DNA of 64,000 bases from Rhodoferax sp. Lineage in GTDB: Bacteria > Pseudomonadota > Gammaproteobacteria > Burkholderiales > Burkholderiaceae_C. Position 1 is the stretch's first letter. Each line of letters begins with the position of its first letter. Shown here piece after piece: positions 37,988 through 47,616 of the stretch. A program made the position numbers and the translations under genes. The DNA lies in the NCBI GenBank assembly GCA_008015235.1, contig SSFF01000009.1, positions 1 through 64,000 on the forward strand, written 5' to 3'. The notes beneath the pieces were generated by a model. That model saw only the letters and a list, made by a program, of their open reading frames with translations, did no database searches and was not told where the DNA came from.

Positions 37988-39649
37988 ATGGCCCAATACG
38001 TTTTTTCCATGAACCGCCTCGGCAAGATCGTGCCGCCGAAGCGCCATATTCTCAAGGACATTTCCTTGTCCTTCTTCCCCGGTGCCAAGATCGGCGTGCT
38101 GGGTCTGAACGGTTCCGGGAAGTCCACCCTGCTCAAGATCATGGCCGGGGTCGACAAGGAGTACGAGGGTGAAGCCATTCCCATGGCCGGGCTGAAGATC
38201 GGTTATCTGCCCCAGGAGCCCCAGCTCGACCCCAACGAGACCGTGCGCCAGGCCGTCGAAGGCGGCATGGGCGAAGTCAAGGCCGCACAGGCGCGCCTGG
38301 AAGAGGTGTATGCGGCCTATGCCGACGAAAACGCCGACTTTGATGCGTTGGCGGCCGAGCAGGCGCAATTGGAAGCCGTGATTGCCGCTGCCGGTGACGG
38401 TGGCGACCACTTGCTCGACATTGCTGCCGACGCGCTGCGTCTGCCGCCCTGGGACGCTGTCATCGGCAAGCTCTCCGGTGGTGAAAAGCGCCGCGTCGCC
38501 CTGTGCCGCCTGCTGCTGTCCAAGCCCGACATGTTGCTGCTCGATGAACCCACCAACCACTTGGACGCCGAATCGGTGGACTGGCTGGAGCAGTTCCTGC
38601 AGCGCTTCTCCGGCACCGTGGTGGCCATCACCCATGACCGCTACTTCCTGGACAACGCCGCCGAGTGGATTCTGGAAATGGACCGCGGCCAAGGCATTCC
38701 CTACAAGGGCAACTACAGCACCTGGCTGGAAACCAAGCAGTCCCGTCTGGAAGCTGAACAGAAGGGTGAAGAAGCCCGTGCCAAGGCCCTGAAGAAGGAA
38801 TTGGAGTGGGTGCGCCAGAACGCCAAGGGCCGCCAGGCCAAGAGCAAGGCGCGTATCGCCCGCTTCGAGGAATTGAGCGACTACGAATACCAGAAGCGCA
38901 ACGAGACCCAGGAAATCTTCATTCCTGTGGCCGACCGCCTGGGCAGCCAGGTCATCGAATTCAAGAACGTGTCCAAGTCCTTTGGCGACCGCTTGCTCAT
39001 CGATAACCTGTCCTTCAACATTCCGGCGGGTGCCATCGTGGGCATCATCGGCCCCAACGGGGCTGGTAAGTCGACCTTGTTCAAGATGATTGCCGGCAAG
39101 GAAGAACCCGACAGCGGTGAAGTCGTGATCGGCCAGACCGTGAAGATGGCCTTCGTGGACCAGACCCGCGACGACCTCTCCGACAACAAGACGGTGTGGG
39201 AAGACGTGTCCGGTGGTCTGGACATGATCAACATCGGCAAGTTCACCATGGCCAGCCGCGCCTACTGCGGACGTTTCAACTTCAACGGGGGCGACCAGCA
39301 AAAGAAGGTGGGCACGCTGTCGGGCGGTGAGCGTGGTCGTTTGCACCTGGCCAAGACCCTGATCGGGGGCGGCAACGTGTTGCTGTTGGACGAACCTTCC
39401 AACGACCTCGACGTGGAAACCCTGCGCGCCTTGGAAGACGCCTTGCTGGAATTCGCGGGCTCGCTGCTGGTCATCAGCCATGACCGCTGGTTCCTGGACC
39501 GCATTGCCACCCACATCCTGGCCTGCGAAGGCGACAGCCAGTGGGTGTTCTTCGACGGCAACTACCAGGAGTACGAAGCCGACAAGAAGAAACGCCTGGG
39601 CGTGGAAGGTGCCGCACCGAAGCGCATGCGCTACAAGGCACTGAAGTAA
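37988..39649 (+). CDS. ettA: Energy-dependent translational throttle protein EttA
   Basis: ABC-F ATPase that binds the ribosomal E site and gates elongation by ATP/ADP state. 553 residues: two nucleotide-binding domains with Walker [13 protein letters not shown] and GPNGAGKSTLFK, signatures LSGGEKRRVALC and LSGGERGRLHLA, Walker B LLLDEPTNHLDAES and LLLDEPSNDLDVET, and the linker with the arm between. It is flanked by two DUF1631 genes on the same strand. Confidence 0.95.
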   Translation: MAQYVFSMNRLGKIVPPKRHILKDISLSFFPGAKIGVLGLNGSGKSTLLKIMAGVDKEYEGEAIPMAGLKIGYLPQEPQLDPNETVRQAVEGGMGEVKAAQARLEEVYAAYADENADFDALAAEQAQLEAVIAAAGDGGDHLLDIAADALRLPPWDAVIGKLSGGEKRRVALCRLLLSKPDMLLLDEPTNHLDAESVDWLEQFLQRFSGTVVAITHDRYFLDNAAEWILEMDRGQGIPYKGNYSTWLETKQSRLEAEQKGEEARAKALKKELEWVRQNAKGRQAKSKARIARFEELSDYEYQKRNETQEIFIPVADRLGSQVIEFKNVSKSFGDRLLIDNLSFNIPAGAIVGIIGPNGAGKSTLFKMIAGKEEPDSGEVVIGQTVKMAFVDQTRDDLSDNKTVWEDVSGGLDMINIGKFTMASRAYCGRFNFNGGDQQKKVGTLSGGERGRLHLAKTLIGGGNVLLLDEPSNDLDVETLRALEDALLEFAGSLLVISHDRWFLDRIATHILACEGDSQWVFFDGNYQEYEADKKKRLGVEGAAPKRMRYKALK

Positions 39650-39679
39650 AAAAGTAGCAAATCCCGCTACCATGGCGGC

Positions 39680-42160
39680 ATGACAGCCAACGCATCACTC
39701 CAGGGTAAGAACCTCGCCAAGTTCCATGCCATCGTGGACGATGCGGTGGCGGCGGCCCCCGCCATGATGAACGTCCTGGCGAGCGCCTGTTCGCGCTCCC
39801 TGTACGACCGCGAACTGAAGGCGCGCACGGTCTACGAGCGCGATGCGCTCATCGTTTCGGGCAAACTGTTCAAGGCCAATGAAGCCGAGCTGCGTGCTGG
39901 TTTTGGACCGGCTCTGCGCAAGGCCATCACCCAACCGCAAAGCGAGCGCAAGCGTGCCCCCCAGGCCCTGGAATCATTGAGCTTGGACCAGCTCGAATTG
40001 ATGGACGAGAACCAGGTCCAGGAAAGCGTTTCCCTGGCCCGGGCCCAGCAAACCACCATGCTGGTCGCCGAGGCCAACCTCAACGAACTCAACACCATGG
40101 TCTGCAGTGCCTTGGGGCACACGGCGGTTCGCACCGAAAGCAACCCCTTGCGACCGCAAAGCTATGTGGTGGCCTTGAAGGAAGTTCTGGACAAGTTGGC
40201 GGTACCTCCGGCCGCTCGCCAGGACTGGTTTGCCGTCATGAGCACGGCCCTGGGCCCCGAGCTGCGCAGCTACTACGCCATGTACGCCGAAAAACTGCGT
40301 GCCCAGGGCGTTGTGGCAGCGGGTTACATGGTGTTGCCATCCGGTGGCACGGTACCTGTGCAGGCCAAGGCCGTCGCACCGGCCTCTTTGGCCGCGTCGG
40401 GTGCACAGACAGCAACGCCCGTGCCTGGTGCTGCCTACCCGAGCGCGGCCCCGCGTACCGATGCACGTCCTCCCAGCGCTTGGGGTTGGGAGGGGGCGGC
40501 ACCTGTTGCGCCACCAGAAGTTACTCAGCCCGTGGTGCAGCGGCCGCACAAGGATGAGGCCTTGCTGAACCTGGACACCTTGCGACGCCTGTTGTCCGGT
40601 GAACTCGACAGTGGGGACGGCGTGCCCTTGAGCCGGGTCGAATCCTTTGCCCAACGCTTCTCGCGCGAGTTTGAATCGGGGGACTCCCAGCCTGCCACCC
40701 CGATTTCCGAATTCGCCGCCACCGTGCCGGCCGCGTTCGAGGCACTGAGCGAAATGCGCCAGGTTGACCGGGTGGTGCAGAAGCTGCAGGAGCGCCAGGG
40801 CGCGCTGCCGGAGCAGGATGCGCCTTCCGACAGCAGCATCGAAGGGGTGCGCATGGCCATGCGCCGCCATGCCAAGGGCATGGCCCAGGCCTTGAGCCTG
40901 GAAGTGGTGCAGCTGATGCTGGACAACCTGGCCCGCGACCCGCGCCTGCTGGAGCCGGTGCAGGCCCTGGTGCGTTCCATGGAGCCGGCCATGCTGCGCC
41001 TGTCGCTGGTGGACCCGCGTTTTTTCTCCGACAAGCTGCACCCGGCACGCGAACTGCTGCTGCAGGTGACGCAGCGCAGCCTGGCCTTCAGCCACCCGCA
41101 GTCCCGGGGCTTGACCGAGTTCCTGGATGAGGTCAAAGCCGAGCTTGACCCGCTGGCGCGCATGCACATTGAGGGCGCCAGCCCCTTCCAGCAGGCACTG
41201 GACCGGCTCAACGCCCAGTGGGCACTGGCCCGGCAAAAGCAGGAGGATTCGCAGGCCAAGGTGGTGGCCATCCTCCAGCACGCGGAAGCCCGCAACCTGC
41301 TGGCCGAAAAAATTGCCCGCAAGGTCGAAAGTCACCCCGACGCGGCCACAGTGCCTGCGGTGGTGGTGGATTTTTTGTGCGGCCCCTGGGCCCAGGTGGT
41401 GGCCCATGCCCGCATCACGCAGGGTGCGGGTTCCAAGGCTGCAACCAAGTACGAGGCGCTGATTTCGGCCTTGCTGTGGAGCGTGCACCCGGAGCTGACC
41501 AAGAACAACCTGGCCAAGCTCACGCGCCTGGTGCCCATGCTACTGGCCACCTTGCGTGCGGGCCTGGATACCATCGACTTTCCTGCCACCAAGACCAGCG
41601 CCTTCCTAGAGGCGCTGATGGGCTTGCACCAGCGCGCCTTCCGGACTGCCGCCAAGGGCACTGCCGAAGGTCCCGTGCCCGAAGCCGCGGTGCAGACCCA
41701 TGCCGAGGCAGGTGTCGGGCGGCATGCCGTCGAAGACGGCGACCCCTGGATTGCACCGCAGGAAGCGCAGGCTTCCAACTTCATGGACTGCCTGGACGTT
41801 CCAGCGGCACCGACCGCAGCCGCGCAGGACGCCTCTGGCGATATGTTGGCACCGGCCGCGCCGACCGAGCCCGTGCCCATCGGCGAGGACGTGCTCGACA
41901 ACCTGGCGCTGGGCTCCTGGATCGAACTCAAGACCGATGGCCAGTGGGTGCGCACCCAGCTGACCTGGGCCAGCCCGCACGGCACGCTGTTCCTGTTCAC
42001 CAATGGTTTTGGCGCCACCCAGTCCATGACACGGCGCTCCCGCGACAAGCTGTTGGCGGCAGGTCATCTGCGGCTGGTGTCGGCCAAGGCTGTGGTTGAA
42101 GGTGCCTTGAATGCCGTGGCCCAAACAGCCATGCGCAACAGCGTAGACACTACCTTCTGA
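39680..42160 (+). CDS. DUF1631 family protein, copy 2
   Basis: 826 residues, 30 bp after ettA. It repeats the layout of the first copy: ESNPLRPQSYVVALKEVLDKL, LDTLRRLLSGELDSGD, QLMLDNLARDPRLLEPVQ, DPRFFSDKLHPARELLLQVTQRSLAF, and at the C-terminus WVRTQLTWASPHGTLFLFTNG with a shared SMTRRS segment. An Ala/Pro-rich linker lies at ~235-290. Cytoplasmic by lack of signals. Function unknown; the pair with ettA may share a regulatory role, which is only context. Confidence 0.82.
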   Translation: MTANASLQGKNLAKFHAIVDDAVAAAPAMMNVLASACSRSLYDRELKARTVYERDALIVSGKLFKANEAELRAGFGPALRKAITQPQSERKRAPQALESLSLDQLELMDENQVQESVSLARAQQTTMLVAEANLNELNTMVCSALGHTAVRTESNPLRPQSYVVALKEVLDKLAVPPAARQDWFAVMSTALGPELRSYYAMYAEKLRAQGVVAAGYMVLPSGGTVPVQAKAVAPASLAASGAQTATPVPGAAYPSAAPRTDARPPSAWGWEGAAPVAPPEVTQPVVQRPHKDEALLNLDTLRRLLSGELDSGDGVPLSRVESFAQRFSREFESGDSQPATPISEFAATVPAAFEALSEMRQVDRVVQKLQERQGALPEQDAPSDSSIEGVRMAMRRHAKGMAQALSLEVVQLMLDNLARDPRLLEPVQALVRSMEPAMLRLSLVDPRFFSDKLHPARELLLQVTQRSLAFSHPQSRGLTEFLDEVKAELDPLARMHIEGASPFQQALDRLNAQWALARQKQEDSQAKVVAILQHAEARNLLAEKIARKVESHPDAATVPAVVVDFLCGPWAQVVAHARITQGAGSKAATKYEALISALLWSVHPELTKNNLAKLTRLVPMLLATLRAGLDTIDFPATKTSAFLEALMGLHQRAFRTAAKGTAEGPVPEAAVQTHAEAGVGRHAVEDGDPWIAPQEAQASNFMDCLDVPAAPTAAAQDASGDMLAPAAPTEPVPIGEDVLDNLALGSWIELKTDGQWVRTQLTWASPHGTLFLFTNGFGATQSMTRRSRDKLLAAGHLRLVSAKAVVEGALNAVAQTAMRNSVDTTF

Positions 42161-42180
42161 TTTCAGTCAAAACGACGATT

Positions 42181-42225
42181 AGCCCGCTTAGGAATTGGGT
42201 ATTCAGCTATTTATTTGATAGCGAC
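42181..42225 (+). repeat. Dispersed ~44 bp repeat, copy 6
   Basis: AGCCCGCTTAGGAATTGGGT, then ATTCAGCTATTTATTTGATAGC. It sits between the converging DUF1631 and EamA genes and supplies the last codons (VAIK) and TAA stop of the EamA gene on the other strand. Confidence 0.75.
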
Positions 42226-43122
42226 CTGGCTTGCCTTGCGCCAGTTGACCAGGCCAATCCCGACCCCCACCACCAGCAGGGCACTGACCAGTTCCGCTGA
42301 GATGGGTTCGCCCAGCCACAGGGCGCCGGCAATGAGTGCAAACACGGGTGTCAGAAAGGTGAATACGCTGACTTTGGTGGCGGGGTAGCGGCTGAGGATC
42401 CACATCCACACGAGGTAGCTCACAAAGGCACCGACAACAGCTTGCAGGGCGAGGGATCCCCATGCAAATGGACTCAGCTGAAGACTCCAGCGCTCATTCA
42501 GGCCCAGGGAAATACAGGGAAGCAACAGGCTGCTGACCCCGAGTTGGTAGAACAAGAGTCGTTCAGGGGCAATGCGGGTCAGCGAGGATGCGCGAATGAC
42601 CACGGTCGTCAGGCCCCAGAGCATGCCTGCCAGCAAGCCCATGCCATCGCCCAGCCATTGGCGGGGGTATTCGGTGTGGGATGGACTTTTCAGCACCCAG
42701 GCCACACCCAGAAATGCACATACCAGACCGGCCCATTGGAGTGGGCGCATGCGCTCAGCCGGAACCAGGAAGTGCAGAACCAGCGCAACCCACAGGGGCG
42801 ATGTGTACAGGAACAGGGTGAGGCGTGAGGCGGACGTGTACTGCAGCCCCATGAAAAGGAAGACAAATTCGAGTGCGAACAATGCACCGGCCAGAACCCC
42901 GGCGGGCAGGCTCTCATCCGCTTGCCACAAGCCTATGCCGCGGTGTCGGCACCACAGCAGCAGCAGTGCGGCGGCGCCAATCAAACGCAGCGCTGCCTGG
43001 AATACCGGGGCGACTTCGTCAAGCGTCGCCTTGGCCAGTACCTGCTGGAATCCCCAGAAAGCAAAGCAGCACAGAAGCAGGGTGATGGCAATGCCATCCA
43101 GGTGGTTTTTCCGTTGGTCCAT
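42211..43122 (-). CDS. EamA/DMT-family transporter
   Basis: 303 residues with ten likely helices: ITLLLCCFAFWGFQQVLAKA at the start, FLYTSPLWVALVLHFLVPAERM at the end of the first EamA unit and FLTPVFALIAGALWLGEPIS in the second. The start at 43122 is chosen for MDQRKNHLDGIA; the open frame upstream to 43578 runs over the receiver gene on the other strand. Substrate unknown. Confidence 0.85.
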   Translation of the reverse strand: MDQRKNHLDGIAITLLLCCFAFWGFQQVLAKATLDEVAPVFQAALRLIGAAALLLLWCRHRGIGLWQADESLPAGVLAGALFALEFVFLFMGLQYTSASRLTLFLYTSPLWVALVLHFLVPAERMRPLQWAGLVCAFLGVAWVLKSPSHTEYPRQWLGDGMGLLAGMLWGLTTVVIRASSLTRIAPERLLFYQLGVSSLLLPCISLGLNERWSLQLSPFAWGSLALQAVVGAFVSYLVWMWILSRYPATKVSVFTFLTPVFALIAGALWLGEPISAELVSALLVVGVGIGLVNWRKASQVAIK

Positions 43123-43315
43123 CGGGTGATTATTGGCGCAAACTGTGGGCGTTGCCGGTTGTGCTCCTGGCTGTTTTTGGCCAAAGGGCATCAAGTCGTG
43201 CTTGGTCAGCGTCGTCGAAAAAACCGGTTGAACTTTTGCTGGGTCATGTCGATGGGGGTGGTGCTGAGGCAGAATGTGTTCCATTGATCTAACGTTATGG
43301 GGATCGCCAACCGTC

Positions 43316-43708
43316 ATGGGCCAAGATACCAAGGGATTGAAAGTGCTGGTGGTGGAGGACAACACCATCAACCAGCGGCTCGCTGTCGGCTTGTTGACGG
43401 CGCTGGGGCACACCGGTGTGGTGGTGGGCGATGGTGACAAGGCCCTGAAATGCCTGGCCAAGCTGAAGTTTGATGTCGTCCTGATGGATGTGATGATGCC
43501 GGTCATGGACGGATTGGAAGCGCTTGCAGCCATTCGCCTGGGAGAGGCCTCGACGGGGCAGCATTTGCCTGTCATCATGGCAACGGCCCATACAGAGCCG
43601 GAAGAGCGGACACGCTTCAGAAAAGCGGGTGCAGATGGTTATGTGGCCAAGCCGATTGAACTGGATGCTCTGAAAAAGGAGTTCATGCGCGTGCTTGGGC
43701 GTGGATAA
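43316..43708 (+). CDS. Stand-alone response regulator receiver protein
   Basis: 130 residues, a single REC domain: VLVVEDNTINQRLAVGLL with the acidic pocket, phospho-acceptor Asp in DVVLMDVMMPVMDG (~60), Thr in MATAHTEPEE and Lys in GYVAKPIELDAL. The VEDNxxNQ form is usual for receivers that serve hybrid kinases or phosphorelays. There is no output domain. It stands 62 bp before a chemoreceptor gene and could serve that pathway; the start at 43316 has a weak ribosome site. Confidence 0.88.
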   Translation: MGQDTKGLKVLVVEDNTINQRLAVGLLTALGHTGVVVGDGDKALKCLAKLKFDVVLMDVMMPVMDGLEALAAIRLGEASTGQHLPVIMATAHTEPEERTRFRKAGADGYVAKPIELDALKKEFMRVLGRG

Positions 43709-43770
43709 GGGTTGGCATTGGTGGCGCTATTTCATCATTGAGTGGGCCCAGTTGAAGCTATATTGTTTTT

Positions 43771-46128
43771 ATGCAGACACACACGACTGAAAAACGAAGA
43801 AGAGAAGTTGCCCGTTGGCTCAGACCCAGTGTGTCGCTCATGCAGCGCGTCGGCATGCGGACAAAGCTGTCCATATTGATCGCCTTGGTGCTCATACCCT
43901 TGGTGATCATTGGCTACTTCTTTCTGAGCGTCACATTGTCGGATTACCGCGTGGCACGTGGTGAGTTGTATGGGCTGCGTGCAGTTGGCCTTCTGACTGA
44001 CCTTGCAACAGAAGTTCAGCAGCATCGCACCGAGGTTCTGCTCAGTGCCAGGCCGGAGATGGAGGCCGCGCGCCCCAAGTCCGAAGCCGAAATAGGCAAG
44101 CTGGTTGAACAAATCGATGCCTTGGTTCAGGCCTATCCGCAGCTGAAGCTGGAAAAGAACTGGCCTGCGGTGAAAGAACTGGTGAAAGGGCTGCCAGCTA
44201 CTGCGACTGAACCAGACAAGAAAGCGGGATTTGCGAAGCATGCCAAGGCGGTCGATGCCTTGCGCAAGCTCACCATGTACGTAGGTGAAACCTCGGCCCT
44301 GGTTCTGGACCCGGCCGCTGACACCTATTTCCTGCAGACCATACTGGTGGAGCAGGCCATTCCCTGGATCGATACCGTGAGCAGCGGACGCGCACTGGGT
44401 GATGCCTGGGCCTCGGGGCTCGGTGACCCGGCCAGCAACAAGGCCGCCATGGCTTTGCTTGTGGATTTGATCGATACCCGTACCGACACCATCGTGGACC
44501 GGTTCGCGGCCTTGGCGCGCGCCGGCGTCAAACTTAAGACCCGCGACGGTGACATGGCCCTCGAAGCGGTACAGGACTTCACCAAGCAAGGGCGCTTGGT
44601 GCTGGAGTCCCCTGACCAGAAGGATCAGTTCGCCAAACTTTACGAGCTTGGAACAAAGGCACTGGAGACAGGGCGTGCACTGCGGGTGCAACTGTCCTTG
44701 GAGCTGCAAAACCGTCTGGAAGCCCGCAGCGATGCCTATCTGACTCGTATCGCGGTGCTCGGGTCCCTCTCTGTGCTGGCTGCCATCGTGTCCATGTACC
44801 TCGCTTTGGGTTTCATGGTGGCCACACTCAAGGGCATCAGTGCTTTGCACAGGGCATTGAAGGAAGGCACCAAAGGCAACCTGGCGACCAAAGTCGAGGT
44901 GCCGGGAACGGACGAATTGGCCGAGATCAGCCGGGAGTTCGAGCGCATGCTGGATGTGCTGTCGGCTTTGGTGGCAGACGTGCGCAGCGCATCGAGCATG
45001 GTGACGCACGTGGGGGGGCAACTGGTGGAGGACGGACAGTCGCTGTCGCAACGCACCCAGTCACAGGCTGCCAGCCTGGAGGAAGCCACTTCCAATGTCG
45101 GTGAAGTCAGCGACACCGTATCCCGCAATTCGGAGGCTGCGCAAGAGGTCAGCCTGATGACCCGCAGCCTGTACGAAGAGGCGCGCAACGCCAGTAGCCT
45201 GATGGAGCAGACGGTGGACGGCATGGTGGCCTTGCAGGCCACATCCGGGCGCATGACAGAAATCATCGGCACCATTGATGGCATTGCCTTCCAGACCAAC
45301 CTGTTGGCCCTCAACGCAGCGGTGGAAGCCGCGCGCGCGGGCGAGCAGGGCAAGGGTTTTGCCGTGGTGGCAGCCGAAGTGCGCAGCTTGGCACGGCGCA
45401 GCCAGTCGGCCGCGGCCGAAGTGCGCACCCTCATTGCCGAATCCACCGGGCGTGTGGGTTCCACTGTCACCGAGATCAAGGCCGTCAACCAGCTGATGAC
45501 CAGCCTGGAGGCCGGTATCCACGAGATTGCCCAGAACGTGGCAACCATGGCCGAAGGCAGTGCCAAGCAGAGCATTGCCTTGGCCGAAGTGGTCCAGGCG
45601 GTGGGCGATCTGGACAAGGTCACCATTGAAAATTCAGGCTTGGTGGACCGCACCTCCCACCGCAGCAACCGGCTCATGCAGCGGTCACGCCAGTTGGAAG
45701 AAGCGGTCACCCATATCAAGCTCCGCCAGGGAACCACCGACGAGGCCATGGCTCTGGCCAAGCGGGCGCATGAGCAACTCCAACGTGTCGGCTTCGATGC
45801 CGCCTTCCCCCTGTTCCATGACAGGGACGGCGAATTTGTGGACCGTGACCTCTACGTCTTTGTTTTTGACCGCCAGGGCGTCTACCGCGTCATGGGCGCG
45901 GATGTGAAGAAAGTGGGAACTTCCTTGTTCGACGCCCCCGGGCTTGATGCCCAGCAGCTGTTGGACGATGCCTGGGAACGGGCCGAACAGGGCGGTGGCT
46001 GGGTGGAGTACAGCATTGTCAATCCGGTCAGTGGGGAAGTGCGTGGCAAGGCCTCGTACATCTTGCCGGTGGATGCGAATCTGCTCGTAGGCTGCGGAGC
46101 CTACCGCAGCCTGGGCCCCTCACAATAG
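43771..46128 (+). CDS. Methyl-accepting chemotaxis protein with C-terminal Cache domain
   Basis: 785 residues. TM1 ~30-53 ([20 protein letters not shown]), a mostly helical periplasmic part to ~320, TM2 ~325-350, HAMP ~350-405, then the signalling hairpin with its tip [23 protein letters not shown] (~503-525). After it, residues ~668-785 form an sCache-like unit ([17 protein letters not shown] and [23 protein letters not shown]), which on this topology is cytoplasmic. Most receptors carry Cache in the periplasm at the N-terminal side. Chemotaxis kinases are not nearby. Confidence 0.9.
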   Translation: MQTHTTEKRRREVARWLRPSVSLMQRVGMRTKLSILIALVLIPLVIIGYFFLSVTLSDYRVARGELYGLRAVGLLTDLATEVQQHRTEVLLSARPEMEAARPKSEAEIGKLVEQIDALVQAYPQLKLEKNWPAVKELVKGLPATATEPDKKAGFAKHAKAVDALRKLTMYVGETSALVLDPAADTYFLQTILVEQAIPWIDTVSSGRALGDAWASGLGDPASNKAAMALLVDLIDTRTDTIVDRFAALARAGVKLKTRDGDMALEAVQDFTKQGRLVLESPDQKDQFAKLYELGTKALETGRALRVQLSLELQNRLEARSDAYLTRIAVLGSLSVLAAIVSMYLALGFMVATLKGISALHRALKEGTKGNLATKVEVPGTDELAEISREFERMLDVLSALVADVRSASSMVTHVGGQLVEDGQSLSQRTQSQAASLEEATSNVGEVSDTVSRNSEAAQEVSLMTRSLYEEARNASSLMEQTVDGMVALQATSGRMTEIIGTIDGIAFQTNLLALNAAVEAARAGEQGKGFAVVAAEVRSLARRSQSAAAEVRTLIAESTGRVGSTVTEIKAVNQLMTSLEAGIHEIAQNVATMAEGSAKQSIALAEVVQAVGDLDKVTIENSGLVDRTSHRSNRLMQRSRQLEEAVTHIKLRQGTTDEAMALAKRAHEQLQRVGFDAAFPLFHDRDGEFVDRDLYVFVFDRQGVYRVMGADVKKVGTSLFDAPGLDAQQLLDDAWERAEQGGGWVEYSIVNPVSGEVRGKASYILPVDANLLVGCGAYRSLGPSQ

Positions 46129-46137
46129 CCCACTGCG

Positions 46138-46650
46138 CTACAGTAGGGGGTGTTCGGTGTAGAACTTGCCCCCGTGGAAGAGCAGGGGAGCTGCGCCCGG
46201 GGTGTGGCTGCAGCGCTCGACCTCTCCCACGAAAATCATGTGGTCCCCTTCCGCATACTGGCTGCGGTTGAAGCATTCGAAGTGGGCAACCGCACCCGAA
46301 ATCAGCGGCGCTCCCCCTATGCCGGAACTCCATGCCACGCCTTCAAACCGGTCCGGCACCTTTTCAGAAAAGCGCCGGGCCAGGGCCTGCTGGTCGGCCC
46401 CCAGAATATTGATGGCGTAGTGCGAGCCGTTGCTGAAAGTCCCAAACGACCCTGCCGCACGCGACAGGCTCCACAGCACCAGGGCAGGTGACAGGGAAAC
46501 GGAATTGAACGAATTGGCGGTGAGCCCCACCAACTCCCCATTGGTCTTGGTGGCTGTCACGATGGTCACACCGGTGGCAAACATGCCCAATGCCGCGCGG
46601 AACTCGCTAGGGGTGAAGGCAGGAGCTACGGACAGCGCGTGGTGGGGCAT
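46138..46650 (-). CDS. Flavin reductase-like protein (FMN-binding split barrel)
   Basis: 170 residues: FRAALGMFATGVTIVTATKTNGELVGLTANSFNSVSLSPALVLWSLSR is the typical FMN-binding opening of the flavin reductase family, followed by NILGADQQALARRFSEK and HFECFNRSQYAEGDHMIFVGEV. Such proteins give reduced flavin to monooxygenases. No monooxygenase is adjacent, so the partner is unknown. It converges with the chemoreceptor gene. Confidence 0.88.
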   Translation of the reverse strand: MPHHALSVAPAFTPSEFRAALGMFATGVTIVTATKTNGELVGLTANSFNSVSLSPALVLWSLSRAAGSFGTFSNGSHYAINILGADQQALARRFSEKVPDRFEGVAWSSGIGGAPLISGAVAHFECFNRSQYAEGDHMIFVGEVERCSHTPGAAPLLFHGGKFYTEHPLL

Positions 46651-46712
46651 GGGGCGAATTTAACCGATGGGCAAAGACCGGTGGGCGCAAGGGATTCCCT
46701 ACAATTGCAGCC

Positions 46713-47537
46713 ATGTTCTATCGTGTTTTTCTGAGCGTGTTGGTTGCTACATTTTGCGTAGCGTCGTGGGCTGCCGATCCGAGAATTTGTCGCGACTATG
46801 TGTCACGGATTCCTGGTGGCAGCGTGGCTTTGTGCGAGGCGGCAGGCCTTACCGATCTGAAAGTCCGCTCCGTGCAAGGGCGCACCCTGTGGGGAACCGA
46901 TGTGCGCACCGAAAATGCAGGATTGCGCGTGCTGGTGCTTGGGGGCATTCATGGGGATGAAATGTCTTCGGTATCCTTGGTACACCACTGGATCAGTCTG
47001 GCACGCCAGGGAGTGGCCGACATGCCCCACGGCGTGCACTGGCGTTTCGTGCCCTCGCTGAACCCGGACGGATTGTTCGCCCATCCGTCCAAGCGTGTCA
47101 ATGCACGCGGGGTGGACCTGAACCGCAACTTTCCCACACCAAACTGGAGTCGGGATGCCAAGGACTACTGGGAAAAGCGTACCCGCCGCGACCCGCGCCG
47201 CTGGCCTGGCAAGACGCCGCTGTCGGAGCCGGAGTCCAAGTACGTAGTGGACCAGATTGCACAGTTCAAACCGCATTTGATCGTCAGTGTGCATGCCCCG
47301 TTCGGGGTCCTTGACTTTGACGGGCCGACGGTGCCCCCCAGCCGCCTAGGGCGGCTTTACCTGGACCAGGTAGGCATATACCCCGGTTCTTTGGGCAATT
47401 ACGGTGGCGTGCACAAAGGCGTGCCCGTGGTCACCATTGAACTGGGCAGCGCGAGCCAATTGCCCCAGGATGGTGAGATTCGGCAGATGTGGCTGGACCT
47501 GCTGCGCTGGATGACGGAACGCATCAAGCCGCAATAG
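46713..47537 (+). CDS. Exported M14-family zinc carboxypeptidase
   Basis: 274 residues with a signal peptide (MFYRVFLSVLVATFCVASWA, cleaved near 20). Zinc ligands and catalytic residues: GGIHGDEMSS (His, Glu), GVDLNRNFPT with the substrate arginine, HLIVSVHAPF (His) and VVTIELGSA (catalytic Glu). It is closest to murein peptide amidase MpaA types that trim cell-wall peptides; substrate by family only. Confidence 0.87.
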   Translation: MFYRVFLSVLVATFCVASWAADPRICRDYVSRIPGGSVALCEAAGLTDLKVRSVQGRTLWGTDVRTENAGLRVLVLGGIHGDEMSSVSLVHHWISLARQGVADMPHGVHWRFVPSLNPDGLFAHPSKRVNARGVDLNRNFPTPNWSRDAKDYWEKRTRRDPRRWPGKTPLSEPESKYVVDQIAQFKPHLIVSVHAPFGVLDFDGPTVPPSRLGRLYLDQVGIYPGSLGNYGGVHKGVPVVTIELGSASQLPQDGEIRQMWLDLLRWMTERIKPQ

Positions 47538-47590
47538 GCACGTTTTGCCTCGTAAGGGCGTTCAGCAATGTCTTCAAGAATCCAGTAAGA

Positions 47591-47606
47591 TAGTAATTAA
47601 TTACTA
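47591..47606. promoter_or_regulatory. Perfect 16 bp palindrome, probable TetR operator
   Basis: TAGTAATTAATTACTA is perfectly symmetric and lies 10 bp before the tetR start. TetR repressors bind such sites and repress their own operon. It overlaps the likely promoter of the exporter cluster. Confidence 0.7.
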
Positions 47607-47616
47607 ACAAATTGCC

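Noticed and set aside
35426-42124. Long open frames antisense to the DUF1631 genes and ettA (e.g. 35426-37057, 37781-39673, 39974-41488)
   Set aside because: They are His/Gln/Gly-rich translations of the opposite strand of clearly conserved genes, with no motifs or ribosome sites; a usual effect of high GC.
43735-45051. 438-residue frame antisense to the chemoreceptor gene
   Set aside because: His/Gln-rich shadow of a conserved gene; no motif and no ribosome site.
46735-46770. Possible extra copy of the dispersed repeat in the M14 peptidase signal peptide (TTGCTACATTTTGCGTAGC)
   Set aside because: Only the hairpin part is similar and the 5' half does not match; the codons make a normal hydrophobic signal core, so chance is likely.
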